From the NCBI GenBank assembly GCA_007050995.1, contig VJOU01000002.1:236255-300254 (forward strand): DNA of 64,000 bases, written 5' to 3'. Below, in pieces: positions 44,030 through 52,685 of the stretch; within the stretch, counting starts at the first letter, position 1; the number at the start of each line of letters is the position of its first letter. The notes below the pieces were generated by a model. It made no database searches. It was given only the letters and a program-made list of their open reading frames with translations, and was not told the DNA's origin. The position numbers and the translations under genes were made by a program. Source of the stretch: Glycocaulis profundi (GTDB lineage Bacteria > Pseudomonadota > Alphaproteobacteria > Caulobacterales > Maricaulaceae).

Positions 44030-46324
44030 ATGAGCTCCATCCCCCTCTCCCAGCAGGCGAGCGCGTCTGCGCCCGCCGACCTTCGCCAGCCGCGCTATCT
44101 GGAGGGGCTGAACCCCGAGCAGCGCGCCGCCGTGGAGGCGACCGAGGGGCCGGTTCTGGTGCTGGCGGGGGCGGGCACGGGCAAGACGCGGGTGCTGACC
44201 ACCCGACTGGCGCACATCCTGGCCACCGGCCGGGCGCGCCCGTTCGAGATCCTGTCGGTGACCTTCACCAACAAGGCCGCCCGCGAGATGAAGCACCGGG
44301 TCGGCCAGATCATCGGCGAGGCCGTGGAGGGGCTGCCCTGGCTGGGCACTTTCCACTCCATCGCCGCGCAGATCCTGCGCCGCCACGCCGAGCTTGTGGA
44401 CCTCAAATCGAGCTTCACCATCCTGGACACCGACGACCAGCTGCGGCTCATCAAGCAGATCCTCCAGGCCGAGGGCATCGACGAGAAGCGCTGGACGCCG
44501 CGCCATTTCGGCTCGCTGCTGGACGGCTGGAAGAACCGGGGCCTGACCCCGGACATGCTGGGCGAGGAGGACAAGTGGACCTTCGCGGACGGCCGGGCGA
44601 AGGACCTCTACGCCCTCTACCAGCAGCGCCTGCAGGTTCTGAACGCGTGCGATTTCGGCGACCTGCTGATGCACAACCTGACCATCTTCAAGAACAATCC
44701 CGACGTTCTGGCGCTCTACCACCGGCGCTTCCGCTATCTTCTGGTGGACGAGTATCAGGACACGAACGTGTGCCAGTATCTGTGGCTGCGCCTGCTGGCG
44801 CGCGGCTCGGGCAATCTGTGCTGCGTGGGCGATGACGACCAGTCCATCTATGGCTGGCGCGGCGCGGAGGTGGACAACATCCTGCGCTTTGAAAAGGACT
44901 TCCCCGGCGCGACCGTCATCCGTCTGGAGCGCAATTACCGCTCCACCGCCCACATCCTCGGCGCGGCCTCGGGGCTGATCACCGCGAACCGCTCCCGGCT
45001 GGGCAAGACCCTGTGGACCGAGGACGATCCGGGCGAGAAGGTCCAGGTGCGCGGGCTGTGGGACGGCGAGGCCGAGGCCCGCTTCGTCGCCGACGAGATC
45101 GAAAGCTGGACCCGGGCGGGCGGCGAGCACGCGGGCTGCGCGGTGCTGGTGCGCGCCTCGTGGCAGATGCGCGCCTTCGAGGACCGCTTCATCATGCTGG
45201 GCCTGCCCTACAAGGTGATCGGCGGCCCGCGCTTCTTCGAGCGCGCCGAGATCCGCGACGCCCACGCCTACATGCGCCTGGTCCGCGCGCCCGAGGACGA
45301 TCTGGCCTTCGAGCGGATCATCAACACCCCCAAGCGCGGCATCGGCGAAACCACCGTTCAGAAGATCGCCGCCGCCGCGCGTTCGGCCCGCATGCCCATG
45401 ACCGAGATGGCCCGCGCCATGGCCGGAACCGACGAGATCAGGGGCAAGGCGCGCACCGCCCTGGGCGTGTTCCTGCGCGATCTCGACCGCTGGCGCGATC
45501 AGGCCGAAGCCATGCGCCATGACGAGCTGGCCGAGCTGATCCTGGATGAAAGCGGCTACACGGCCATGTGGCGCGAGGACAAGAGCCCGCAGGCCGCGGG
45601 CCGTCTGGACAACCTGAAAGAACTGGTCCGCTCCATGGGCCAGTTCGACACCCTCGAAGCCTATCTCGAGCACGTCTCGCTGGTCTCCGATCTCGACCGG
45701 GAGGAGAGCGGCGACGAGGTCTCGCTGATGACGCTTCACGCGGCTAAGGGGCTGGAGTTTCCCCTGGTCTTCCTGCCCGGCTGGGAAGAGACCGTCTTCC
45801 CCTCCCAGCGCTCGCTGGACGAGGGCGGCACGGCCAGCCTCGAGGAGGAGCGCCGTCTGGCCTATGTCGGCATCACCCGCGCGCGCGAGCGGGCCATGAT
45901 CTCCTTCACCGCCAACCGGATGATCTTCGGGCGGTGGCAGTCCGTCCTGCCATCGCGCTTCATCGACGAGCTGCCCGCCGACCACGCCGAGGCGAAATCC
46001 GAGACCGGCTATTCAAACGCCGGACCGGGCTTCGAGGGCGTGTCCGAACCCACGGACGCCTTCCGCTCCAGCTATGACAGCCCCGGCTGGAAACGCTTCA
46101 AGGCCGCCCAGTCCTCCGCCGCCCGCCGCGACCCCGGCGTGATCGAGGGCAAGGCCACCCTGATCGACAGCGGCAAGCCCAGCCGCTGGAACCGGGGCGA
46201 CCGCGTCTTCCATATGAAATTCGGCTACGGCACCGTGAAACTCGCCGACGGCGAAAAACTGACCGTCGCCTTCGACAAGGCGGGCGAGAAGAAGGTGGTG
46301 GCGAGCTTCGTGGAGGGGGTGTGA
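44030..46324 (+). CDS. uvrD: UvrD/PcrA-type ATP-dependent DNA helicase II
   Basis: 764 aa SF1A helicase. Motif I LAGAGTGKTRVL (after GLNPEQRAAVEAT), Ia VTFTNKAAREM, II DEYQDTN (Walker B), III DDDQSIYGWRGAE, IV ERNYRST, V HAAKGLEFPLVFLPGWEE and VI RRLAYVGITRARE. It unwinds DNA 3'-5' in nucleotide-excision and mismatch repair. The C-terminal Tudor-like segment (GDRVFHMKFGYGTV) matches PcrA/UvrD. Its stop overlaps the start of the PfpI-like gene by 4 nt (GTGA). Confidence 0.95.
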   Translation: MSSIPLSQQASASAPADLRQPRYLEGLNPEQRAAVEATEGPVLVLAGAGTGKTRVLTTRLAHILATGRARPFEILSVTFTNKAAREMKHRVGQIIGEAVEGLPWLGTFHSIAAQILRRHAELVDLKSSFTILDTDDQLRLIKQILQAEGIDEKRWTPRHFGSLLDGWKNRGLTPDMLGEEDKWTFADGRAKDLYALYQQRLQVLNACDFGDLLMHNLTIFKNNPDVLALYHRRFRYLLVDEYQDTNVCQYLWLRLLARGSGNLCCVGDDDQSIYGWRGAEVDNILRFEKDFPGATVIRLERNYRSTAHILGAASGLITANRSRLGKTLWTEDDPGEKVQVRGLWDGEAEARFVADEIESWTRAGGEHAGCAVLVRASWQMRAFEDRFIMLGLPYKVIGGPRFFERAEIRDAHAYMRLVRAPEDDLAFERIINTPKRGIGETTVQKIAAAARSARMPMTEMARAMAGTDEIRGKARTALGVFLRDLDRWRDQAEAMRHDELAELILDESGYTAMWREDKSPQAAGRLDNLKELVRSMGQFDTLEAYLEHVSLVSDLDREESGDEVSLMTLHAAKGLEFPLVFLPGWEETVFPSQRSLDEGGTASLEEERRLAYVGITRARERAMISFTANRMIFGRWQSVLPSRFIDELPADHAEAKSETGYSNAGPGFEGVSEPTDAFRSSYDSPGWKRFKAAQSSAARRDPGVIEGKATLIDSGKPSRWNRGDRVFHMKFGYGTVKLADGEKLTVAFDKAGEKKVVASFVEGV

Positions 46325-46938
46325 GCGCCCTCACCGCCATCCTCGTCTTCCCCGGCGTTGAGGAGCTCGACTTCGTCGGGCCTTACGAGGTGTTCGCCAT
46401 GTCCGACACCGTGGGCCGGATGCGCGAGCCGGACTGGCGGGCGCGGCCCGTCAGGCTGGTCGCCGAGACGCGCGATCCCGTCACCTGCGCGAAGGGCATG
46501 GTCGTGCTCCCGCACATGACGCTGGACGATCTGGACGGCGAGGCGGTGGACGTGTTCCTCATGCCCGGCGGCGAGGGGACGAAGGCCATCGCGACTAACC
46601 CCGCCCTGTGCGCGCGCATCGCCGCGTTGTCCAAACGCGCCGAATGGACAGCCAGCGTGTGCACCGGCGCCCGCGCCCTGCTGGCGGCGGGCCCGGCGAG
46701 GGGGCGGAGGATCACCACGCACTGGCGCGCGGTCGAGGAGCTGCGCGCCACTGGGCTGGCCGCCGAAGTGCTGGACGACGCCCGCTGGGTCGCGGACGGC
46801 AACCTCGTCACCGCCGCGGGCGTCAGCGCAGGCATCGACATGGCCCTGTGGCTGACAGGCCAGCTCCATTCGCCCGCCCACGCCCGCGCCGTCCAGCGCG
46901 CCATCGAATACGACCCCGCCCCGCCCTATCAGGACTGA
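46321..46938 (+). CDS. DJ-1/PfpI family protein (isonitrile hydratase/AraC-type class I GATase fold)
   Basis: 205 aa. AILVFPGVEELDFVGPYEVFAM is the N-terminal motif of the DJ-1/PfpI superfamily and SVCTGARALLAAG the nucleophile elbow with conserved Cys. HWRAVEELR and ISAGIDMALWL complete the fold. Branch resemblance is to isonitrile-hydratase and transcriptional-activator-type members, without the DNA-binding domain. The substrate is unknown. Confidence 0.88.
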   Translation: MSALTAILVFPGVEELDFVGPYEVFAMSDTVGRMREPDWRARPVRLVAETRDPVTCAKGMVVLPHMTLDDLDGEAVDVFLMPGGEGTKAIATNPALCARIAALSKRAEWTASVCTGARALLAAGPARGRRITTHWRAVEELRATGLAAEVLDDARWVADGNLVTAAGVSAGIDMALWLTGQLHSPAHARAVQRAIEYDPAPPYQD

Positions 46939-46945
46939 GGCGGCA

Positions 46946-47958
46946 TCAATCGAGGCCGGGCAGCGGCGCGGCGGGATCGACCAGACCGCCTTCACGCAGT
47001 TCGCGCCAGAAATCGGCCGGGACGGTCTCGGCCAGCGCCGCGCTGTCCTCGGCGATGCGGCCGGGGCGGCTCGCGCCGGGGATGACCGCCGCCACCGCGG
47101 GATTGGCCAGGACGAACTGAAGCCCGGCGGCCTTCATGCTGATCGAATGGCGCTCGGCGATGGCCTTGATGCGCGCCACCCTGTCGAGGATGTCCTTGGG
47201 CGCGGGCGCGTATTCGAAATTCGGCCCGCCCACCAGCGCGCCCGAGCTGTAAGGCCCGCCCGCGACGATCCCCAGGCCCTTGTCCGCGACCTCAGGCATC
47301 ACCCGCTGCAGCGCCCGGCTGTGATCGAGCAGGGAATACCGGCCCGCCAGCAGGAAGCCGTCCGGCCTGGGCCTTCCAGCGCGAGGATCAGCTCGATGGG
47401 CTCGACCCGGTTCACGCCCAGCCCCCACGCCTTGATCACGCCCTCGTCGCGCAGCCGGTCGAGCGCCTTGAACGCGCCCTTGCGCGCGGTCTCGAACACG
47501 CCCAGCCATTCGTCTCCGTAGAAATCCTGCGCCACGTCATGGACCCAGACGATCTCCACGCGGTCGGTGTCCAGCCGCTTCAGGCTGTCCTCGATGGAGC
47601 GCAGCGTGCCGTCCTCGGAATAGTCGTTGACCACCTTGTTGGGGCGGCCATGCTCGAAGATGCCGCCCTTCTCGCCCTGGTCGCGGGCGCTGACGTCCTC
47701 GGTCTCGTCGAGGATGACCCGGCCGACCTTGGTGCTCAGCACCATCTCGTCACGCGGCAGCCCGCCCAGAATCTCGCCCAGCCGGATCTCGGCCAGCCCC
47801 GCGCCATAGAAGGGCGCGGTGTCGAAATACCGGATGCCGTCGTCCCACGCCGCCTGGACGGTCGCCCGCGCCTCCTCTTCGGGAATGTCGCGGAACATGT
47901 TGCCCAGAGGCGCGGTGCCGAAGCCGAGCCTGCCGGGGAGAATGTCCTTGAGGGCCAT
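46946..47958 (-). pseudogene. Aldo/keto reductase with an internal frameshift
   Basis: The 5' part (47958 to about 47372) reads LGFGTAPLGNMF ... YFDTAPFYGAGLAEIRLGEIL, then STKVGRVI and VNRVEPIELILALEGPG. The C-terminal half continues in another frame as PDGFLLAGRYSLLDHSRALQRVMPEVADKGLGIVAGGPYSSG to the stop at 46946. Restoring one base in the CCC run near 47369-47371 would give EGPRPDGFLLAG. The intact enzyme would belong to the AKR branch of D-threo-aldose/L-fucose/pyridoxal dehydrogenases. The break may be a true mutation or a sequence error. Confidence 0.8.
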
Positions 47959-48422
47959 CGTCGTCTCCAGTCGAGAAAAGGTCAGGGGTGTGCGGAGCGC
48001 GGGGATCGCGCGCGGGCGTATCGCCGCCCGTCACCTGATCCAACCCGGACCGCGGCCGCACGGTTCCGGCCCCGCCCACCCTTGCCTCGCAAGCAAGCCG
48101 AAGGCGGCTTGACCCCGTCTGCGCGCCCGGTCTATGCCCCGCCTGCTGCACCTGCGCAGCGCTTTGATCGGACCTTCAATGGACGGCGGATCCAGTCGGG
48201 GCTTCGGCCCCGGTTTCGACATCGACAGCCTTCCCGGCCTCTGACGCCGGGGCGATCCCCGGCGGGCCCTCGGTCCTGCTTCCTCGCCCCGCGCGCCATC
48301 GGCTTGGCAGGCCATGAGCAGCGCGACGGGGGCGGAACGTCTTCCGCACCTCATGCGTGTTTTTCATGAGGCCGGCGCGCCCCGCGGGTGTTTCCGCGCG
48401 CGCCGCAGGCAAGGAGGCGGAC
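47959..48422. other. 464-bp gap upstream of the mgtE leader, no gene recognised
   Basis: Contains only GC-rich hairpins, and no ORF with a convincing start or family match on either strand. No M-box (ykoK) consensus was seen. It probably holds the mgtE promoter and the aldo/keto reductase promoter region. Confidence 0.6.
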
Positions 48423-48536
48423 ATGGACGAATCTTCTAGTCGGCGGGCCGCCTTCCGGCTGACGCCTGGCGGCCCGCGCCCTGACCAGACACCCCCATCG
48501 ATATCCGGCCGACGTCCGTCCGCGCACGCCCCGTAA
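48423..48536 (+). CDS. Candidate mgtE leader ORF (37 aa, Pro-rich)
   Basis: ATG at 48423 preceded by AAGGAGG (48411-48417) at a 5-nt spacer, a far stronger start signal than that of mgtE itself. Encodes 37 residues beginning MDESSSRRAAF and containing 7 prolines (TPGGPRPDQTPPS, RRPSAHAP). The stop TAA (48534-48536) lies in the loop of the first leader hairpin. The layout parallels mgtL, the proline-containing leader peptide that senses low Mg2+ in Salmonella, but no sequence homology is claimed. Confidence 0.5.
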   Translation: MDESSSRRAAFRLTPGGPRPDQTPPSISGRRPSAHAP

Positions 48537-48583
48537 GGGCCTGCGGGGTCGCGCCTCGGCCGCAGAGCCGAAAAAGGCGCGAC
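48526..48583 (+). promoter_or_regulatory. Mutually exclusive hairpins in mgtE leader
   Basis: Hairpin A: GCCCCG (about 48528-48533) with CGGGGT (48544-48549), whose loop holds the leader-ORF stop. Hairpin B: GTCGCGCC (48548-48555) with GGCGCGAC (48576-48583), extended by UCGGC/GCCGA inside, for 13 bp in total. Hairpins A and B share bases 48548-48549, so only one forms at a time. Hairpin B buries the mgtE Shine-Dalgarno (AAGG, 48574-48577), 8 nt before the ATG at 48586. Confidence 0.5.
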
Positions 48584-48585
48584 AC

Positions 48586-49983
48586 ATGACCGAGAAACAC
48601 ATCAACGCCGCCGTGCGCGATTTCCTCGCCAACGGCGACACGGCCTCCATCGCCACGGCGCTGGCCGCCCTGCACCCCGCCGACATCGCCAGCGCGCTGG
48701 GCGATTTCACCCCCGCCGAGCTCGCCCGCGTGCTCGAGGCCCTGCCCGTGCCGATGCAGGCGCGCGTGTTCGGCTATCTGCCCGCGGACATGCAGGGGGC
48801 GGTGGCCGAGCTTTACGAGCGCGATGCGCTGGCCGCCCTTCTGGCGGCCATGAGCCATGACGAGCGCGCGGACGTCTTCAACGCCCTGAGCCGCAAGACC
48901 CGCGACGCCGTCCTGCCCGCCCTGGCCCAGGCCGACCGCGAGGACCTGCGCAAGCTGGCGTCCTACGAGGAAGGCACGGCCGGGTCGGTGATGACGTCGG
49001 ACTACGCCACCGTCACGCCCGAGCTGACCAGCGTTGAGGCCATCGAGCGCCTGCGCCGGGAGGCCCCCAACACCGAGACGATCTACGACTCCTACGTGAT
49101 CAACGAGGCCCGCCAGGTGGTGGGGGTGGTGTCGCTGCGCGACCTCATCACCGCGCCCGACGACCGCACGGTGGCCGAGATCATGAAGACCAGCGTGATC
49201 ACAGCCCGCGCCGACGAGTCCAAGGAGGAGGCCGCCCGGCGTCTGGCGACCTATGACCTTCTAGCCCTGCCGGTGATCAATGGCGGCGATGCACTGGTGG
49301 GCATCATCACCGCCGATGACGCCATGGACGTGCAGGCCGAGGCCGCCACCGAGGACTTCTACCGCTCGGGCGCGGTGCAGGGTCCGCACATGGGCGGGCA
49401 CAGGGGCGACATGCCCGGCGCGGCGGCCATCACCTCGATGAAGAAGGCCTCGATCTGGATGCTCTACCGCATGCGGGTCTTCTGGCTGGTGCTGCTGGTC
49501 TTCGGCAACATCTTCTCCGGCGAGGGCATCGCCTATTTCGAAGACACCATCATGGCCTATGTGGCGCTGGTCTTCTTCCTGCCTCTGCTCATCGACTCGG
49601 GCGGCAATGCGGGCTCCCAGGCCGCCACGCTCATGGTCCGGGGTCTCGCCATCGGCGACGTGCGCATGCGCGACTGGGGCTCGATGCTGGGCCGCGAGGT
49701 GTTCGTGGCCGGCCTTCTGGGCGTGACCATGGCGGTCGCGGTGTCGGTGATCGGCCTGTACCGGGGCGGCCCCGAAGTCGCCCTCGTGGTCTCGATGTCG
49801 ATGGTCATCATCGTGCTGGTGGGCAGCCTGATCGGCATGTCCCTCCCCTTCATCCTGTCGCGCTTCAAGCTCGACCCCGCCGCGGCCAGCGCGCCGCTGA
49901 TCACCTCCATCGCCGATGCGGCGGGCGTGATCATCTACTTCTCCATCGCCACGGCCATGCTCGACATCCCCGCGCCGGCCTGA
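48586..49983 (+). CDS. mgtE: Magnesium transporter MgtE
   Basis: 465 aa. The N-terminal MgtE_N superhelix (about 1-130) and a CBS pair (about 135-260) form the Mg2+-sensing cytosolic part. The membrane domain has about five segments (from KKASIWMLYRMRVFWLVLLVFG), with the ISMVxGNxxS-type pore segment partially recognised as LLIDSGGNAGSQAATLMVRGLA. It moves Mg2+ (also Co2+) and is gated by intracellular Mg2+. It begins 50 nt after the leader ORF and is probably controlled by it. Confidence 0.94.
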   Translation: MTEKHINAAVRDFLANGDTASIATALAALHPADIASALGDFTPAELARVLEALPVPMQARVFGYLPADMQGAVAELYERDALAALLAAMSHDERADVFNALSRKTRDAVLPALAQADREDLRKLASYEEGTAGSVMTSDYATVTPELTSVEAIERLRREAPNTETIYDSYVINEARQVVGVVSLRDLITAPDDRTVAEIMKTSVITARADESKEEAARRLATYDLLALPVINGGDALVGIITADDAMDVQAEAATEDFYRSGAVQGPHMGGHRGDMPGAAAITSMKKASIWMLYRMRVFWLVLLVFGNIFSGEGIAYFEDTIMAYVALVFFLPLLIDSGGNAGSQAATLMVRGLAIGDVRMRDWGSMLGREVFVAGLLGVTMAVAVSVIGLYRGGPEVALVVSMSMVIIVLVGSLIGMSLPFILSRFKLDPAAASAPLITSIADAAGVIIYFSIATAMLDIPAPA

Positions 49984-50011
49984 CGGCTCGGGACAAAAAG
50001 GACCACAACCC

Positions 50012-50695
50012 ATGAAAACCATCCTGATCCTGGCCGGCGCCGCGGCGCTGGCCGCCTTCGCCCTTCCCGCCGCCCATGCCTCGGGCGGACCCTATGCGGT
50101 CGACGACGCGGGCATCACCACGCCGGGGATGCGCAAGCTGGAGAGCTGGGTGTCCTTCGGCGACAACGGCGATTTCATCTCCGTCGTCTCCCCGGGCATC
50201 ACTTTCGAGGCCCTGCCCCGGATCGAGTTCGAGCTGACGGTCGAGCGAGACCGGCGGGACGGCGACTGGGGGACCACCGTGGCCCCCGCGGTGAAGATCG
50301 CCCTGCTCGACGCGGACGAGGAGGGCGTGGGCGTCGCCCTGTCCATGGGCAGCGGCCATGCAGGCATCCAGCGCCGGGCGGACACGCTGTACGCCGTGGT
50401 TCCCATCACCGTGCCGCTGACCGAGCGCTTCAACCTTCATCTGAACGGGGGCGTGGAGCGCGACCAGGACGCGGGCGAGACCGAACTCGTCTGGGGACTG
50501 GGCGGCCAGTACGCCTTCGACCGGCTGGAACTGATCGGCGAGGTGTTCGGCGGCGAGACCGGCAGCGCGGGCTTCCAGGCCGGCGTGCGGCCCGCCCTGT
50601 TCGACACCGATGTCGCGCTGGATCTGGCCTACGGAAACAATCTGGACGGCGACCGCGCCCACTGGCTGACGGTGGGGTTGTCCTTCGAGTTCTGA
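50012..50695 (+). CDS. Secreted outer-membrane-barrel-like protein
   Basis: 227 aa. Signal peptide MKTILILAGAAALAAFALPAAHA, then amphipathic strands (RKLESWVSFGD, RIEFELTVERDRR, RFNLHLNGGVERD, ELVWGLGGQYAFD, HWLTVGLSFEF) and a C-terminal Phe. It looks like an outer-membrane beta-barrel without a recognised subfamily. It lies between mgtE and mgtC, 28 nt after mgtE, so it is in the Mg2+ operon or next to it. Confidence 0.75.
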   Translation: MKTILILAGAAALAAFALPAAHASGGPYAVDDAGITTPGMRKLESWVSFGDNGDFISVVSPGITFEALPRIEFELTVERDRRDGDWGTTVAPAVKIALLDADEEGVGVALSMGSGHAGIQRRADTLYAVVPITVPLTERFNLHLNGGVERDQDAGETELVWGLGGQYAFDRLELIGEVFGGETGSAGFQAGVRPALFDTDVALDLAYGNNLDGDRAHWLTVGLSFEF

Positions 50696-50775
50696 GGCGC
50701 GGCGCCATCCGCCGGGCTGACATCGCGCGGCCCGGCGGGTAGCGTCCGCGGCGGACAAGGCAGGGAGGGATCGCC

Positions 50776-51483
50776 ATGATCGAAGGCATCGGACCGGGAT
50801 GGGCGGCTCTGAACCTGTTCGCGGCGCTGATCTGCGGCGCGGCCATCGGGATCGAGCGCCAATGGCGCCAGCGCCTCGCCGGACTCCGCACCAACACGCT
50901 CGTCGCATTGGGCGCGGCCAGCTTCGTGGTCTTCTCCGCAATTTTCGTGGACGAGGTCAGCCCCACCCGCGTCGCGGCCCAGGTCGTGTCCGGGGTCGGT
51001 TTCCTCGGCGCCGGGATTATTTTCCGCGAAGGCTTCAATGTGCGGGGCCTGAACACCGCGGCGACCCTGTGGTGCTCGGCGGCGGTGGGCCTTCTGGCGG
51101 GCGCGGGCGCGCTGGTCTATGCGCTGATGGTGACCGGCATGGTGGTCGGCGTGAACCTGCTGCTCCGGCCTCTGGCAGCGAAGATCAACCAGCAGCCCGC
51201 CATGCCTGAAGGCCCTGTCGGCTACGGCGTGTCCATCGTCTGCCGGGGCGCGGACGAGGCGCATGTCCGCGCGCTGCTGCTCCAGGGCGTGGCGTCGGGC
51301 AGGCTGCGTCTGCGCGAACTGGACAGCGCCAACATCGAGGACAGCGACCGGGTGGAGGTTTCCGCTTCGCTCCTGTCCGACACGCCCGCGGATGCCGTCC
51401 TTGAACAGATCGTGGGACGGCTCAGCCTGGAGCCCGCAGTGACGGCGGCGAGCTGGCGGGTGCGCGAGCAGAGCCCCGAGTGA
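50776..51483 (+). CDS. mgtC: MgtC/SapB family protein
   Basis: 235 aa with RBS GGGAGGG 6 nt before the ATG. The family pattern NLFAALICGAAIGIERQWRQRLAGLRTNTLVALGAASFVVFS is followed by QVVSGVGFLGAGIIFREG, NTAATLWCSAAVGLLAGAG and a C-terminal cytoplasmic ferredoxin-like domain. MgtC is needed for survival at low Mg2+ and inside macrophages and affects F1Fo-ATPase in Salmonella; function in this organism is inferred. It shares the locus with mgtE and an OMP gene. Confidence 0.93.
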   Translation: MIEGIGPGWAALNLFAALICGAAIGIERQWRQRLAGLRTNTLVALGAASFVVFSAIFVDEVSPTRVAAQVVSGVGFLGAGIIFREGFNVRGLNTAATLWCSAAVGLLAGAGALVYALMVTGMVVGVNLLLRPLAAKINQQPAMPEGPVGYGVSIVCRGADEAHVRALLLQGVASGRLRLRELDSANIEDSDRVEVSASLLSDTPADAVLEQIVGRLSLEPAVTAASWRVREQSPE

Positions 51484-51513
51484 AAAAGAGCCGGCCCTTG
51501 GGCCGGCTCTTTC
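51484..51513. terminator. Bidirectional terminator after mgtC
   Basis: Stem AAAGAGCCGGCCC / GGGCCGGCTCTTT with a TT loop, T-rich on both strands, between the convergent genes ending at 51483 and 51537. Confidence 0.85.
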
Positions 51514-51536
51514 CTTCAACGCGATCGGGAGAGGGA

Positions 51537-51800
51537 TCAGTCCTCCAGATCACGCGAGATGATGGTGAAATTCACGTCCAGCTTGAGGTCGTACTCGCGA
51601 CCGTCCTCGTGGATGGCGTCATCGACTTCGAAATAATTGTCGTCGATGTCGAACTCCATCTCGCCCCAGCGGGTGAAGCCTTCCGCTTCCAGCGCGGCTT
51701 CGATGCTGGCGCGCTCCTCGTCGGTGACGGGGCGGTCGTCGGCCATGGCGGCGGCGGACAGGCTCAGGGCGGCGGCGCCGAACAGGGTGGCGAGTTTCAT
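51537..51800 (-). CDS. Small exported PepSY-like protein
   Basis: 87 aa from the ATG at 51800; extension to 51863 rejected. Signal peptide MKLATLFGAAALSLSAAAMA, then a single PepSY_2-like domain: TDEERASIEAALEAEGF, a strand (EMEFDIDDNYFEVDDA) and GREYDLKLDVN. Periplasmic, probably inhibitory or metal-binding as in other PepSY domains. Function unknown. Confidence 0.75.
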   Translation of the reverse strand: MKLATLFGAAALSLSAAAMADDRPVTDEERASIEAALEAEGFTRWGEMEFDIDDNYFEVDDAIHEDGREYDLKLDVNFTIISRDLED

Positions 51801-51906
51801 GTCAGGTCTCCAAACAGCTACATTGCTATACATTAGACTGGAATGCCAGCCTCCGGTTTTCATTACGCGCTTGCGTCCTGATCGGTTCCCCGGCTACCCC
51901 CGTGCC

Positions 51907-52305
51907 ATGGCATCCGCCCTCCTCGCCCTGCTGCTCGTCGCCCTCGGCGGTTTCGCCGGAACCGTGGCGCGGGTCTGGCTGACCGAGACCGTCGACACCC
52001 GCTGGGGCGACCGCTTCCCTGCGGGCACGCTGACGGTGAACGCGACCGGCGCGCTGCTGATTGGCGTGCTGGCCGGGACCGTCCTCGACCCCGCCGCGCC
52101 CGCTGCGGCGCACTCCCTGCTCTGGCTGGGCCTCGCCGCCGGAACGCTGGGCAGTTTCACCACGGTATCGAGCTTCTCGCTCCAGACCCTCGCCCTGCTG
52201 CGCGCGGGCCGGACGGGAACCGCGGCGATCAACATCGCGGGCTCGCTGGCGCTGTGCCTCGCCGCCGCCGCGCTGGGCCTGGTCATCGGCGGAACGGTGT
52301 CATGA
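51907..52305 (+). CDS. crcB: Fluoride exporter CrcB/Fluc, copy 1
   Basis: 132 aa from the ATG at 51907; the in-frame extension to 51637 is not family sequence. Four membrane helices, pore Asn in TLTVNATGALLIG and the GSFTTVSSFSLQTLAL motif. The family consensus here is usually GGFTTFSTFS, so one Phe of the anion path is Val. It exports fluoride, or serves as one half of a heterodimer with copy 2, whose ATG overlaps this gene's stop by 4 nt (ATGA). Confidence 0.88.
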   Translation: MASALLALLLVALGGFAGTVARVWLTETVDTRWGDRFPAGTLTVNATGALLIGVLAGTVLDPAAPAAAHSLLWLGLAAGTLGSFTTVSSFSLQTLALLRAGRTGTAAINIAGSLALCLAAAALGLVIGGTVS

Positions 52306-52685
52306 ATTCGGACTGGCGGCTCCTGCTGGCGGCGGGCGCGGGGGGCGCGCTGGGGGCCGTGCTGCGCGTGGGGGTGTCGCTGGCGATGCTGGCGTGGCTG
52401 GGGCCGGCCTTCCCGTGGGGCACGCTGATCGCCAACACGCTGGGCTCGCTGGCCATCGGCTGGATCGCGGCGCGCGGCGTGGGCGGGCGGGCGATGCGCG
52501 CCTTTCTGGTGGCGGGCCTGTGCGGAGGCTTCACCACCTTCTCGGTGTTCTCGCTGGAAACCCTGGCCTTGACGCGCGAGAGCCCGGCGCTGGCCGGGCT
52601 CTACGTCGCCGTCTCCGTTCCGCTATGGCTGGGCGTGGTCTGGGCGGGATGGCGGCTGGGGCGTCAACCGCAGCCCTCCACATAG
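52302..52685 (+). CDS. crcB: Fluoride exporter CrcB/Fluc, copy 2
   Basis: 127 aa from the ATG at 52302. Canonical GGALGAVLRVGVS, ANTLGSLAIG and GGFTTFSVFSLETLAL, with the full Phe motif. It is translationally coupled to copy 1. The 3' end overlaps the convergent lipoprotein gene by 22 nt (52664-52685). Confidence 0.9.
   Translation: MNSDWRLLLAAGAGGALGAVLRVGVSLAMLAWLGPAFPWGTLIANTLGSLAIGWIAARGVGGRAMRAFLVAGLCGGFTTFSVFSLETLALTRESPALAGLYVAVSVPLWLGVVWAGWRLGRQPQPST

Noticed and set aside
43874..45985. 703-codon minus-strand ORF across uvrD
   Set aside because: It is a shadow of uvrD on the opposite strand, with the composition of antisense GC-rich frames; only its last 12 codons have a good SD.
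47959..48422. M-box (ykoK) magnesium riboswitch upstream of mgtE
   Set aside because: The conserved M-box blocks were not recognised. A leader-ORF mechanism is proposed instead.
51801..51906. Fluoride riboswitch ahead of crcB
   Set aside because: The characteristic GGCGAUG-type conserved nucleotides and pseudoknot pattern were not seen in this 106-nt stretch.
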